A stretch of DNA of 23,382 nt, taken from NCBI GenBank assembly GCA_003427395.1, contig BFEA01000050.1:3975282-3998663 (forward strand). The letters are read 5' to 3'. A model generated the notes under the pieces. It was not told where the DNA came from, searched no databases, and saw only the letters and a program-made list of their open reading frames with translations. Below, piece after piece: positions 1 to 8,777 of the stretch (position 1 is the first letter of the stretch; every line of letters begins with the position of its first letter). Made by a program: the position numbers and the translations under genes. This DNA comes from Chara braunii. Its lineage: Eukaryota > Streptophyta > Charophyceae > Charales > Characeae.

Positions 1-66
<66 letters not shown>
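1..66. repeat. (AG)n microsatellite at left edge
   Basis: The window opens with an almost pure AG dinucleotide run with one AA interruption near base 20. Its reverse complement, (CT)n, closes the window on the right, so both edges are purine/pyrimidine microsatellites in inverted orientation. These may be assembly break points. Confidence 0.97.
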
Positions 67-70
<4 letters not shown>

Positions 71-72
71 AA

Positions 73-455
73 TGGCAAAATTGAAATATGGGTCAAATTA
101 CGGCCGCAATCTATTTCGCAGTTGGAATGATTTTTTTAAATTTATGTAGCGTTTTTCCTGGAAAAATCACAACAAAATCTACGAGTACTCCAATTTTCAG
201 GTTTTTTCACACGTTCTTCTGAGCGCGAAAACTCACTAAATTTGGAGTACATTTTTAGTTGGCCCAGGCATGGTTGAGTGGCAAAAATGGAAAATGTGTT
301 GGATCGGCGCGACGATTATTTCGCAGTCTAAATGATTTTTTATAAATATTCTATTATTATTTCTGGAAAGAACATGACCTCATCTATGGATTCTCAAAAT
401 TTCAGATTTTTGTGCATGTTCGTTTGAGCACAGAAAATCGCCAAAGTTGCCTCTT
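73..455. repeat. Divergent 206-bp tandem duplication
   Basis: Two diverged copies start at 73 and 279. Both begin TGGCAAAA, then share TTTCGCAGT, a T-rich block, a CTGGAAA block, a TTTCAG block and an ending of the form CGTTC..TGAGC..GAAAA. Indels and substitutions are frequent. No coding potential is evident. Confidence 0.6.
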
Positions 456-550
456 GCAAAACGCCTGTTTCGTTGTGCCTGACCTCCCTGTTTTGAGAAG
501 ACGGGGTTCAATGCCTGGGCCTGAGGGCCCTTTTGTAGTTCACATGCCCT

Positions 551-639
551 CACTTCTTTTTGGGGTCCGCTTCTACCCGGGAACCGGTCCAACGCCCCCC
601 ACTTCTTTTTTAGGTCCACTTCCACCCGAGGACCGGTCC
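551..639. repeat. Two 40-bp direct repeats, period 49
   Basis: Units at 551-590 and 600-639 both run CACTTCTTTTT..GGTCC.CTTC.ACCCG.G.ACCGGTCC with about six differences. A further GACCGGTCC occurs near 702. Open frames run through here on both strands, but composition and the repeat argue against a protein. The rest of 456-960 holds no recognisable gene. Confidence 0.65.
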
Positions 640-969
640 TTCCTTTTTCCAAAAGTCCCAATTCTAGAAGAGCTAGCTGTAGGTAGTCCGCAATTTTGCC
701 AAGGACCGGTCCCCCAAATTTGTTTGCCCCCTAAGAACCCACTTTGCGTCCTGGTCACCAGCCACCGAAAATGCGACACCTTGACACAGACGCGGAAACA
801 CACTATACCGCAACCTAAGGGCTGCGAACAAAACGAAAAACGCTCAATCCTCAAATAAACTGTAACCACGCGTAGCACCGGGGCGCAGCCAGGGCAAAGT
901 GGTTGTGGCAGGGATGGAGTTTTGAGTGTTGTAATGTGTTGTTTTATAGGAGGCGAGTCATGACGTTTT

Positions 970-1260
970 GCATCTTTTAGATTTGAACACTAGTCTGCAT
1001 TTTAACACGTGATATTGCTATAGATTTGAAGGCAAAGGCGGAAAAGTAGGAACTGTATCTTTTAGATTTGAACACTGGTCTGTTTGAAGGCAAAGGCACA
1101 AAAGTAGGAGTTGCATCTTTTAGATTTGAGCAGTGGTCTGCATTTCAGTACTCGATATTGTTATACTGACTAAGCTATGCTCTTGGGTTATAGACCCAAG
1201 TTTGAATGCATTCCAGATAGATTTCAAGGCAAAGGCACAAAAGTGGGATTGGGATATAGT
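970..1260. repeat. Three-unit degenerate tandem repeat
   Basis: A unit beginning GCATCTTTTAGATTTGA is seen at about 970, 1054 and 1112, each followed by a form of GGTCTG and ending with AAGGCAAAGGC..AAAGT. Unit 2 lacks about 26 bp of the middle. Unit 3 carries an extra 54-bp tRNA-like segment. Confidence 0.7.
1165..1218 (+). repeat. tRNA-like (SINE-type) core, copy 1
   Basis: This segment has a perfect 6-bp stem CTTGGG/CCCAAG closing a 7-nt loop (TTATAGA), followed by AAGTTTGAATGC, which resembles a pol III B box (GTTCRANNC). No convincing A box or full cloverleaf was found, so it is a tRNA-derived fragment at best. It interrupts a tandem-repeat unit that lacks it elsewhere. Confidence 0.4.
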
Positions 1261-1285
1261 AGGTAGGGGCGTCGTTCTACGATCC

Positions 1286-1364
1286 AGGACTGGACTTAAA
1301 AAACTTTATTAAAAAAAAACCACGACTTTGGATTGGGCTTGAAAAAACTAATTAAAAAAAAAAA
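1286..1364. repeat. A-rich tandem pair
   Basis: Two neighbouring units of the form GGACT-GGACTT-AAAAAACT-TATT-poly(A) and GACTTTGGATTGGGCTTG-AAAAAACTAATT-poly(A) look like a short tandem duplication, each with its own A-run. Nothing coding is seen. Confidence 0.45.
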
Positions 1365-1639
1365 GGTTTAAGTCTAATTGAATTTGGAGGGGAGGGAGAC
1401 GAGTGGGACTGGACGGTTCTGTTCGTTCTCTTTGAGCATGAATCTCTTGCTGACTCCGCAAAAGGAAATTAGGATTTCAAAATGCCCGGTCCCCTTATGC
1501 CCATCGTCACAACAACTGAGCAATTTCATCTACCAACAGTCTTCGAAGAACAGTTCTACCCCACAACGACCGCTCACATGATCGGTCCGTCTTGTAGCCG
1601 CGACCTCATCATTCCCACGAATACTGGTTTGCATTGTGA

Positions 1640-1700
1640 TACTGACTGAGCCACGCTTTGGGGTTATAGACCCAAGTTCGAATCTAGTATAGAATTCCAG
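1640..1700 (+). repeat. tRNA-like (SINE-type) core, copy 2
   Basis: A second, better copy of the segment at 1165: ACTGACTGAGC, then GGGTTATAGACCCAAG, then the B-box-like GTTCGAATC. It is followed by a form of the same downstream sequence (GACTTCAAGG.AGAGGCA). That supports a small dispersed tRNA-derived family rather than chance. Confidence 0.45.
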
Positions 1701-1767
1701 AATGTATTCTATAAGTTATCGAAGTGTCGTAGACTTCAAGGTAGAGGCAAATGGTGGGCAATGTTCA

Positions 1768-2128
1768 ACAGTCATCGACACCACCCTCACTAAGACGATT
1801 GGAATTGAATGTGTTTCGGCCAACTTTTGGCCAAGTGGGACCTAGCCCCGGTCGTGGCAGTCGACGGTCATCGACAGATCAATAAAAAAAATAAAATTAA
1901 TAAAAGAGAGAAAAGGAAAAAAATTGTGAGGAAAAAAAAATTGAACCGCTGCAGAACGAAAAATGGACCGCCGCTCTGCCACCGCTCAAGGTCGAGTCGT
2001 CGACAGAACGGTCGAAAGTCATCGTCGACAGTCATCGACACCACCATCACTGAGACGATTGGAATTGAATATGTTTCGGCCAAGTTACGGCCAAGTGGGA
2101 CTTAGCCCCGGTCATGGCAGTTGGCGAG
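1768..2128. repeat. About 100-bp direct repeats 260 bp apart
   Basis: Copies at about 1768-1868 and 2028-2128 share ACAGTCATCGACACCACC, TCACT.AGACGATTGGAATT, TGTTTCGGCCAA, GGCCAAGTGGGAC and TAGCCCCGGTC.TGGCAGT, roughly 90 percent alike. The spacer is A-rich. The decamer GTCATCGACA occurs at 1771, 1868 and 2031. The small open frames in both copies are not convincing proteins. Confidence 0.75.
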
Positions 2129-2129
2129 G

Positions 2130-2840
2130 GGGGGGGAGCTTTATTGCATTTATGGATCTTTATTTGGAAGATGTCCAGATTCAGTATTCGCAAAAAAAAA
2201 AAAAGTTTGCATTCGTCTAATCCAAGCCTGGCAGACTTCAATTTCTTTCGCAGAATCTAAACGTGTTCCAAATAAAGATTCATAAAAGAAAAAATTCATA
2301 AAGATTCAAAAAAAATAAATAAATAGCGAACCGCCACGTCCTTTCAACTCAAGGGGCCAAATCACTTGAGTTGTCTTGTCTCGATCTCTGTCGATAACGC
2401 CCCGCTACTACTTCTTCCCATCCATCTCTCTTTACAAGTCCATACCGTACAAGTCTCGACAAAAGAACCCCCGAACAACCCCAAATAAAAGAGCAAAAAG
2501 AGACTCAACCCTCCACCCTAAAAGGAAACTGGCCGTCGTCCACCACAAGGCCAAACGACCAAATGAAACGACCTCTGGACGTACACTCCTCAAAGCCTAT
2601 CACGACCGCTCGCACTACCGGTTCGTCTCCTAGCCACGACCGCATCCTTGCCACCATTCCCTAAACCCCAAAGAAAAACCGCAAAACCGCATTTGAAGTC
2701 GTCGACATTTCTCGAAAAAAAAAACGACACAAAACGACAAAAGACAACCGAGGTAAGTGCACCCTCTGACTGCGAATGGTCTGGCCCAGTCCAAAAAAAA
2801 TGCCTACACTCGCCTTGAAAGGTACACTCATTACCCTAAT
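2130..2840. other. Anonymous stretch, no gene recognised
   Basis: A- and C-rich sequence with poly(A) runs near 2192, 2300 and 2717. A short plus-strand frame at 2376-2633 gives a basic, low-complexity peptide with no family resemblance, and I do not call it. It ends where the 3' end of the minus-strand LINE is expected. Confidence 0.5.
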
Positions 2841-2852
2841 ACTAATGAAAAC

Positions 2853-2858
2853 TTTATT
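2853..2858 (-). promoter_or_regulatory. AATAAA polyadenylation signal of the LINE
   Basis: TTTATT on the plus strand is AATAAA on the minus strand, in the context GCTTAATAAAGT. It lies about 180 bp past the last recognisable LINE coding sequence, where a LINE poly(A) signal is expected. Confidence 0.45.
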
Positions 2859-3035
2859 AAGCTTCAACTAACTCGTTGAGGCAAGAGAAGCAACATTCCT
2901 TCCACGTTCAATGTCATTCCGCCTGTCTACTGCGCCCTTTTCAATTTGTCCCAAAGCAACCGAGTGTTGCAGGTTGCGAACAACCAGGAAAAAAAAAAAA
3001 CAATATCTCTGAATACCAGATCCAAATTCCACTAA

Positions 3036-3830
3036 CTATTTTGAACTTGAAGTACCCATTGGCTGAAAATCAACCGATTGTTTTCCACCTGCACGATAGG
3101 TTTTCGTAGTGCCCATGTAACTTAAAACCATTGGAGCCCCTGAACAGATGGGATGTTTCTCACCTTCAAGTTCCTCCGCCAGTCTGCTTGTATAGAGCAT
3201 CTCAGATAGAGAACAATGGGGCTTTGAATCTAACGATTGATCCACTCTTTGTTTTCAAATACTCTCTCATTGCGACTTTGCCAAATGACTTCAAAGCATG
3301 TTGCTCGGAAATTTTGGGCAACATAACCCCAGCTTTTGGATTTTGAAAAACCTGGGGGAATACCTCCCAGGAGGGTCCACTCTTTCGTCCACATAAAGAC
3401 CGTATCAGAAACTCGATTCCAATGTTTGATTAGTCAATTCCAAATGCATGTAGAAGCCGGATAGTCCCGCCAGAGATGAATGAAGGATTCAAAGGCCCAT
3501 TCACAACGAAGGCATTTTATATTAATTTTCATTCCCCTTTCTGCTAGCCAAACAACAGATGGAGTGGCGACCAGAGAGATCAGTCATAGCAAGGAAGCAT
3601 GTCTTTTATTAGGAATGATCTTCAGTTGTTCCCAACACGATGTCAGGGCCACATCAATAACTGTTGAGTCCAACATCAGAAGTTGAGCCCAGCGGCCCCG
3701 GACTACCTGTCGTGGATGTTTTATAGGCTGGTTGATGGTGTATCCCGTTCTAATTGTGTACTCAGCCAATATGATATTAGTACCCCTGTTGCCTTGGACA
3801 GTCCATTCCCATTGGGCAAGATCTAACTTA
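3036..3830 (-). pseudogene. LINE ORF2 C-terminus with zf-RVT domain (broken)
   Basis: Several frames joined by shifts give a conserved LINE tail. First comes a block reading LAQWEW, then IILAEYTIRTGY and KHPRQVVRGRWAQLL (about 3650-3830). Then comes the zf-RVT signature: CLRCEWAFESFIHLW, PASTCIWN, ending CFEVIWQSRNESIWK (about 3250-3520). Family knowledge places this zinc-binding domain after the reverse transcriptase in plant LINEs. The piece follows directly on RT motif A, which shows that the rest of the RT was deleted. At least two frameshifts and several stops are present. Confidence 0.75.
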
Positions 3831-3844
3831 AGTTGAATGTGGAA

Positions 3845-4854
3845 AGACTTTAAAACCAGTTAACTCGGTCATATATTTTTTCCATATCAAGCAGAAGAAC
3901 AGTGATGTCTAATATCTAATTCTGTACAATCTCGAGGGTTTCTATGGCAGTGACTATGTTATCAAAAATGAACCTACCTTTTACAAACGCAAACTGATCT
4001 GAATCAACAATTTCTAGCATATAGCGTCCCAGTCTTCAAGCAAGAACCTTGGCTAAGATTTTGTACTATGATACATTTAAGACAGATATCAAGCGTCAAT
4101 TTTGAATTTGTGATTTCCCCCCTTTCTTGAAGAGAACTTAGATGATCCCTTTGCACATGCTGACAGATAAGCTTCCTCCATTCAACACTTCATTATAGAT
4201 TTCCACGAGGGAGCTGCCTACAACATCGCATATGGATTAGTACAGATCGGTTGGCAAACCATCATCGCCGGGGGCCTTTCCGGCAGACATCGATTTAAGT
4301 GCGATGTGTGCTTCCACCTCTGTTATGGGGCCGTCAAGGTCAAGTTTTCCAGTGGTGGAGAGGCAAACCTCTGTATTGTTCCAGTGAGAGGAGGATTTGT
4401 GCAGGTCGAAAACAATGATTGGGTTCTGGTGGCGTGAGGTCAAAATATCCCTGTAATATAAGGCGGCGTATTCGCACAGATCTTTGAGGTCTCTCGCAAT
4501 GGGGGAAACTCCATCGAAGGGATGTTTCAGCTTCTTCATGGGAGCTGAGAAACCTTTTGGCAGGAGCTTATGGAAAGAGTCTTTGGTCATGAGGTCATTG
4601 ACCACTATCTCTTTGACCCTAAGACATTCGATCCAGATCTCCGATTGTTTAACTTGAAGGTTGTCCCATTCTGCGAGAAGATGAAACTCTTTCCTTACCC
4701 CATACTTTCTCAGATACCGGGTGTTCCAGCATCCTCGACTACCATATGTTGTGGTTTCTGGAGAGGGACCACTTTGTTCTTTCTTTTGAAAGCCAAAATT
4801 CGAAAAATTACATTCAACAAATTCAAAAAAAATGAGGAACCCGCATCCCACCAA
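3845..4854 (-). pseudogene. LINE ORF2 reverse transcriptase, N-terminal half (broken)
   Basis: Translation on the minus strand runs from the linker after the endonuclease (4854) through KKLKHPFDGVSPIARDL and AALYYRDILTSR to MSAGKAPGDDGLPTDLY, the usual LINE RT entry. It then goes through SLVEIYNEVLNGGSLS, VLFKKGGKSQIQN, KILAKVLA, DQFAFVKGR and finally motif A, LLLDMEKIYDRVNW, at about 3850-3892. From 4239 to 3845 the frame never shifts but contains about seven stops, two easily read as TGG-to-TGA and CGA-to-TGA. Motif B and the catalytic FADD block are absent, so no active enzyme can be made. A frameshift separates this from the endonuclease reading frame near 4740. Confidence 0.85.
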
Positions 4855-4989
4855 AGTGCAGTGGAAGCGAAGGAAGGGTGAGATTCAGACCAATCTGTCC
4901 AAAATTATTTCATCCATGCAATGAAACCAGGGTTACTCAAGTTCTGAATATTGAACCTGAAAAGTCATCTTCCCCTTTTTATCTCAACC

Positions 4990-5800
4990 GTGTGCATGAC
5001 CATTCCGATTGGTTTGTAATCCGACATTGGACGAGATTTAATCCAGACATTGTCTGTGAGAGCCTACATATTAGAGGAAGTTAGAAAATAGTCCAAATGT
5101 CATGACGTTATGCCCGTGGTATCACGATAGTGCGAGAACCACGTATGCCCTTTTGAGTTCGGGTGAGATAGCAAGTATGGACCTATCAAGTAAAGTTCCT
5201 CCATCAAATTGAACAGCGCAATTTTGTCTTGCATGCATTTTATATCCAGAAAAGCATCTAATGACAGATTTCAGTCGCCCGAAATAATTATTCTATCTAC
5301 ATCTGGAATAAGCATCGAAAGGTCATACAAAAAATCCGCACGTGATTTGCGGTCAGTGGGGGCATAAATACTCACAAAGACCCAGTGACATCCATCCATG
5401 TAGCATTTGAACCATGACCATCGGCCCCATAAGATAATCTACTATTTCTGCTTCGAGGGACATGTGGACTAGTAGTATGGTTGTGTCACCCTTCGAACCC
5501 ACAGCAGGGGACCATAGTGGGGGTCCATCCCACCAGTTTCCTAGTGAAACGATTTTTTCTTCACTCAGTCTCGTTTCCTGTAGACAAATGATTTGAACAT
5601 TGTTGTCAAAGATCCACGAATTCAATCTGTCTTTTTTGTATATGCCTGTAGTCTCTCCCAACCCTCTAACGTTCCACGATGCAAGTCTAATTTTGCCCAC
5701 CTCTCTTAGATCCCCTGCTGCTCGACTGAATGTGGGGGGAACCAAGAGAGGATGTTGGCCAATGAGTGGTGAGACAGGAGAGGAAGAACGGGGAATTAAG
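4990..5800 (-). pseudogene. LINE ORF2 endonuclease domain (broken)
   Basis: The frame beginning near 5745 shows the L1-type exonuclease/endonuclease/phosphatase fold: KIRLASWNVRGLGETTG (motif N), then IICLQETRLS (catalytic E). After a one-base frameshift near 5425 it reads WVFVSIYAPTDRKSRADFL, then ISGD-stop-NLSLDAFLD (GDWN-type block, W changed to TGA), TS-stop-HLDYFL and SDYKPIGM (the SDH-type motif, with Y instead of H). Such domains nick target DNA to start target-primed reverse transcription. The TGA stops suit C-to-T or G-to-A transitions. It is inactive as written. Confidence 0.85.
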
Positions 5801-6329
5801 TTTTTTATCCTTTAACAACCAACCATCAACATCGACGAGGTATTCGGCTTAGAGAAGAAAGGAAGATTTTAATCGGCCTCATCTCTTGTCGGCGCTGTTC
5901 GGCGAACCATGCCAACGAAAGAAGTTGCATACCCTCGCTTTCCAAGTACTCAAGCAAGCCTTGAACGGAATCTGACATCCATGAGGGGGACGAAAAATTT
6001 AATTATTTTTCCCCCTCCCTCGGGATGGTCGGTGATGACGCGAGGCATCGTACACTCAGGGATCAGTTGAAAAATAAAACGATCCAGGATAGTTGGTAAT
6101 AAGGATAGCATAGCTGAAGGCATGGGTTGTTCTGGGGAGGGGACACTGATGAAATGCGGAGAGTTATCCGGATAACACCATGCAATGACCCAATGAGAAT
6201 TCGGACTGTCGTGCAAAATAAAGTTAGGATTCAGTTTTCTATCAATTGCAATTGGCCTCTAGACAGTGAAGAGGTTGGTGTTCTCCTATGGGTCGTCTTG
6301 TTACCGGTGTGCCTATATCTCTAATCTGA

Positions 6330-7873
6330 ATCTGTGAGGAATCGGACTTCGAGATTGAGGAATCGGAGAACTCACCATTCAAGGGTTCACTCGTAGCAAA
6401 GCTACCTTCCATGTCGAGGCGACGTTGCTTACCTGGAGTGACTGATCTGGACCTGCCTGGGCCCGAAGCTCCTTGAGGGGGGAGAGGGGAAAAACATGAG
6501 GTGAGGATACAGACCCACCTCGTCGTGCTGAGATCGTAGGCGCTGCTGCTGCTGATGCGCCTTGTGCACCTTATTGGTTGGAGAGTGGTTGGTATTGGCC
6601 CATTATACCTGAGCGGTTACCCCCTATTCCCAAGGAATAGGTGAGGGGGGGGGAGACCCCCCCTTGTTGTTGCATCTGAAATTGAAGCGTCGGCTAGATA
6701 CCACCTAGCGTTGGTGCCCATCGCATGAACGCGTGACCAACCCAATTTGGCATACCAAAGAGTTGTTGTCCTTGTGGCAACGATATGTATGTTGGATTCA
6801 TATGAGAGTTAGAGAACGCCCGAGATGGAGCACCTTGGCCTCCACTGCCTCCTAACAACGTTTGTGACGGCGAGAGACCCACGTGTCCCATCGGACCCGC
6901 ATAGCCTTGAGGTTGTTGCTGGTTGTGAGCTGAGAGGCCGTGGGGGCATGTGATGCCTTGATTGCTCCCTGTGGCGCCTTGAGAGGCTTGGTTTGTTTGA
7001 GATCCAGCTTGTTGGCCGCCGCCTCTTCTGCACTCATTTGCCGAATGAAGAAAAGTCCGATATCGGCGACACCTGGGGGTGTCTTAGGAAGTCAGTTTGA
7101 CTTCCAATTCGTCCCCTTCTAACGTGAAAATGCGCAACTTGTTCTTCATGTTCGGCCGAGTGACAGGATCCATTTCACACTTGACGTTGATCAATGAAGG
7201 CTTCAGTCTATCTAGTTCGATAGGATGGGTGCGAATCACCGGGCCAATCGCCTTGCTGATTTGTGTCTCTAAGTAGAGAAAGAAGTCAAGTGACACTTGT
7301 ACAACTGTCACCCAGAAGGATTGGAGGTCTTCAGCGTTCCGCTGATCCCTTAGTTGTGCCTTTGTCAACCACGACTTGAATTCGAGTCTGTATGTAATAG
7401 ACCCCACCATGATTTCATCGGTTCTTTTTGTAACCATCCAGGAAGCAATAGCCCTATTCTTGGCAACGTAGGACACAACATTAGGACTCTCTATTCTTAC
7501 CTTCCCTCTTCTAAAGTTCGTTCTAAGTTACCGTCCTGAATCTTGTCATCCTTATATGCCCTGATGATGTCGTCTTTGACTTTTTTCGGTAGGAACTTTG
7601 CCCCTTCGTGAAAATTACCGTAACTGTATGCTTCTTGAGCCAGTTAACTTTTTATCTATCCAACGTTGCATTCACTCGAAATCGAACTTCCCGACCATCA
7701 ACCTCCATTTCCCCAAGATCGAAATCTGATGGCAGTATTCCTTCCTCGTAGCATAGTCTCATTAGTTCCCTCACAAGGACTTCGTCTTCCCTTCCTATTC
7801 CCGAGTCAGGTGGAGGGGACCGGGTTCCCTCCGATTGCCTCCTTCCTCCATTGCAACCCCTTCCATAATCCAA
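6330..7873 (-). pseudogene. LINE ORF1 (Gag-like RNA-binding protein), broken
   Basis: Starts with an acidic/Gly-rich N-terminus (7652-7873) containing GEMEVDGREVRF. After one frameshift it continues in another frame (7476 to about 6690) with QSFWVTVVQVSLDFFLYLE, IGPVIRT and FTLEGDELEVKL, a DUF4283-like RNA-binding fold typical of plant LINE ORF1. A CCHC zinc knuckle follows at 7030-7071 with C-x2-Y-x4-H-x4-C spacing; the second Cys codon is now TAT (Tyr). A TAA stop at 7084 lies just before the knuckle in the same frame. Downstream is a Gln/Gly/Pro-rich tail. ORF1 proteins package LINE RNA. A second, diverged copy of the N-terminus lies at 8778-9050 on the other strand. Confidence 0.75.
6622..6663. 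repeat. Two adjacent perfect hairpins in the LINE ORF1 tail
   Basis: CCTATTCC-CAA-GGAATAGG (8-bp stem) is followed at once by a run of nine G, AGA, and seven C (7-bp G/C stem). They sit in the decayed Gln-rich part of ORF1. Confidence 0.6.
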
Positions 7874-8230
7874 AAGAGGTACTACTATAACTATCTATCT
7901 ACCAGGGGATACAACCAACAGAACCCTGCAGTTGAACAGAAGACACAAGTGTCTGAAGATACAACTCGGTTATAGCGCTGAGTGTGAAACCTAACTGTAT
8001 AGACGAAATCGAAGAATAAACGAATACATGAGGGTTAGGCGCTGCGTAGTCTTCGTCCTAAGCTACCGCGAGCGACAACTTGAGAGCGACTCCCTGAATC
8101 AAAGCAGTAGAGCATAAACGATGCAAGCCACCACGGCGTCATCATGCTGGTCACGTCAATGGCCGCCACAGTCCCTCGTTGTCGAGGAGATAGCGCTTGG
8201 TCCGAAACGCATTAGCGCTTGCGAAAGCGC
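7874..8230 (-). other. Presumed LINE 5' leader with short hairpins
   Basis: No open frame of note. It contains a perfect hairpin AGACAC-AA-GTGTCT at 7941-7954, and AGCGCTT-GCGA-AAGCGCT at 8214-8231 (7-bp stem, tetraloop). The hexamers AGCGCT or GGCGCT recur near 7975, 8039, 8191, 8214 and 8226. The assignment as leader rests on position upstream of ORF1 only. Confidence 0.4.
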
Positions 8231-8289
8231 TCCGACCGAGCCCCCCACTAGGTTTTTTTTCTCCAAATCTCGGTGACTCACATGTAAGG

Positions 8290-8304
8290 TTTTCATCATG
8301 AAAA
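8290..8304. repeat. Perfect 7-bp inverted repeat next to the U2-like sequence
   Basis: TTTTCAT-C-ATGAAAA lies 4 bp past the end of the U2 homology, where the Sm site and stem III of a U2 RNA would be. The one-base loop makes it a palindrome rather than a good RNA hairpin. Confidence 0.5.
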
Positions 8305-8308
8305 TTTG

Positions 8309-8405
8309 ATTTAATATCGTGTGGTCCGATGGACCATGGATCATATATTAAACTGATCCGAACAGAAACAGCACTTGATCTTAGCTAAAAGGTCGAAAAA
8401 GGTAT
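8309..8405 (-). ncRNA. U2 snRNA-like sequence (variant or pseudogene)
   Basis: Read on the minus strand from 8405, the 97 nt align without gaps to the 5' half of plant U2 snRNA as I recall it, with 14 differences (about 86 percent). They start with ATACCTTTTTCG and keep GCTAAGATCAAGTG, ATCAGTTTAATAT, CCATCGG and ACACGATATTAAAT. Stem IIb is GGTCC/GGACC and stem IIa is GGATCA/TGATCC: both stay paired despite substitutions on both sides. Stem I pairing is weakened, and the branch-recognition hexamer GUAGUA has become GCUGUU. Homology stops after ATTAAAT, and no good Sm site (AU4-6G) or 3' domain is seen. No plant USE or TATA stands out upstream. A 3'-truncated retropseudogene is the simplest reading. 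Confidence 0.75.
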
Positions 8406-8777
8406 ATTGGATGCGATTTCCAAATTAGACGTTTCGTGTTTTTTTTTTCCTTTCTAATAAAAGCAACTTATATTGCAAAAATGAACAGAGGACACCCGAT
8501 TGAAGATTGTGAGATCGGTGCGACGGTCCTAACGCTACGGTTGGCGCTAATGCGCTTGGCCTTAGCGCTGCTTGTCGCCTGGCCGACGGCGGGTTGGTCC
8601 ATCGAGGTCCAGCTGTTGTAGGTGGCACTGCATTACCTTAGTTTTGACGTAGGTCTATGGCTGGTAGTCATAGATGATGGTGCCAACAGTTATAATTTTC
8701 GATCGCGCCCGCAAACAAGTGACGTAAAGTTCTTTTTTGGCAGTTTGTATGCGTAAAATAGAGATAACCTGAACGAG

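Larger units (their letters stand above)
2840..8230 (-). mobile_element. L1-type LINE relic (non-LTR retrotransposon)
   Basis: Read on the minus strand this is a nearly full-length LINE: 5' leader (about 8230-7874), ORF1 (7873 to about 6330), apurinic-like endonuclease (5745 to about 4990), linker and N-terminal RT (4854-3845), zf-RVT tail (about 3830-3210) and a 3' UTR with AATAAA at 2853-2858. The order matches plant L1/Cin4-type elements. All coding parts carry nonsense codons and a few frameshifts, and the RT core between motif A and the tail is missing. The outer limits are approximate, since I found no target-site duplication. It cannot be autonomous as it stands. Confidence 0.85.
8186..8580. 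repeat. Imperfect inverted repeat flanking the U2-like sequence
   Basis: The minus strand of about 8186-8231 and the plus strand of about 8533-8580 share GCGCTAATGCG exactly, followed by a spaced AGCGCT, with roughly 65 percent match around it. Each arm lies upstream of a LINE ORF1 reading away from the centre, so the arms are probably the two LINE leaders. Confidence 0.45.

Noticed and set aside
412-858. 148-codon plus-strand open frame, Pro/Arg-rich
   Set aside because: It overlaps a 40-bp tandem duplication and open frames on the other strand, has no family resemblance, and codon composition looks random.
1809-2105. 98-codon Lys-rich plus-strand frame
   Set aside because: It spans the A-rich spacer and both arms of a direct repeat; low-complexity product.
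2830-2880. U2 3' half after the LINE, expected if the LINE had inserted into a U2 gene
   Set aside because: Sequence past the LINE poly(A) signal shows no U2 similarity.
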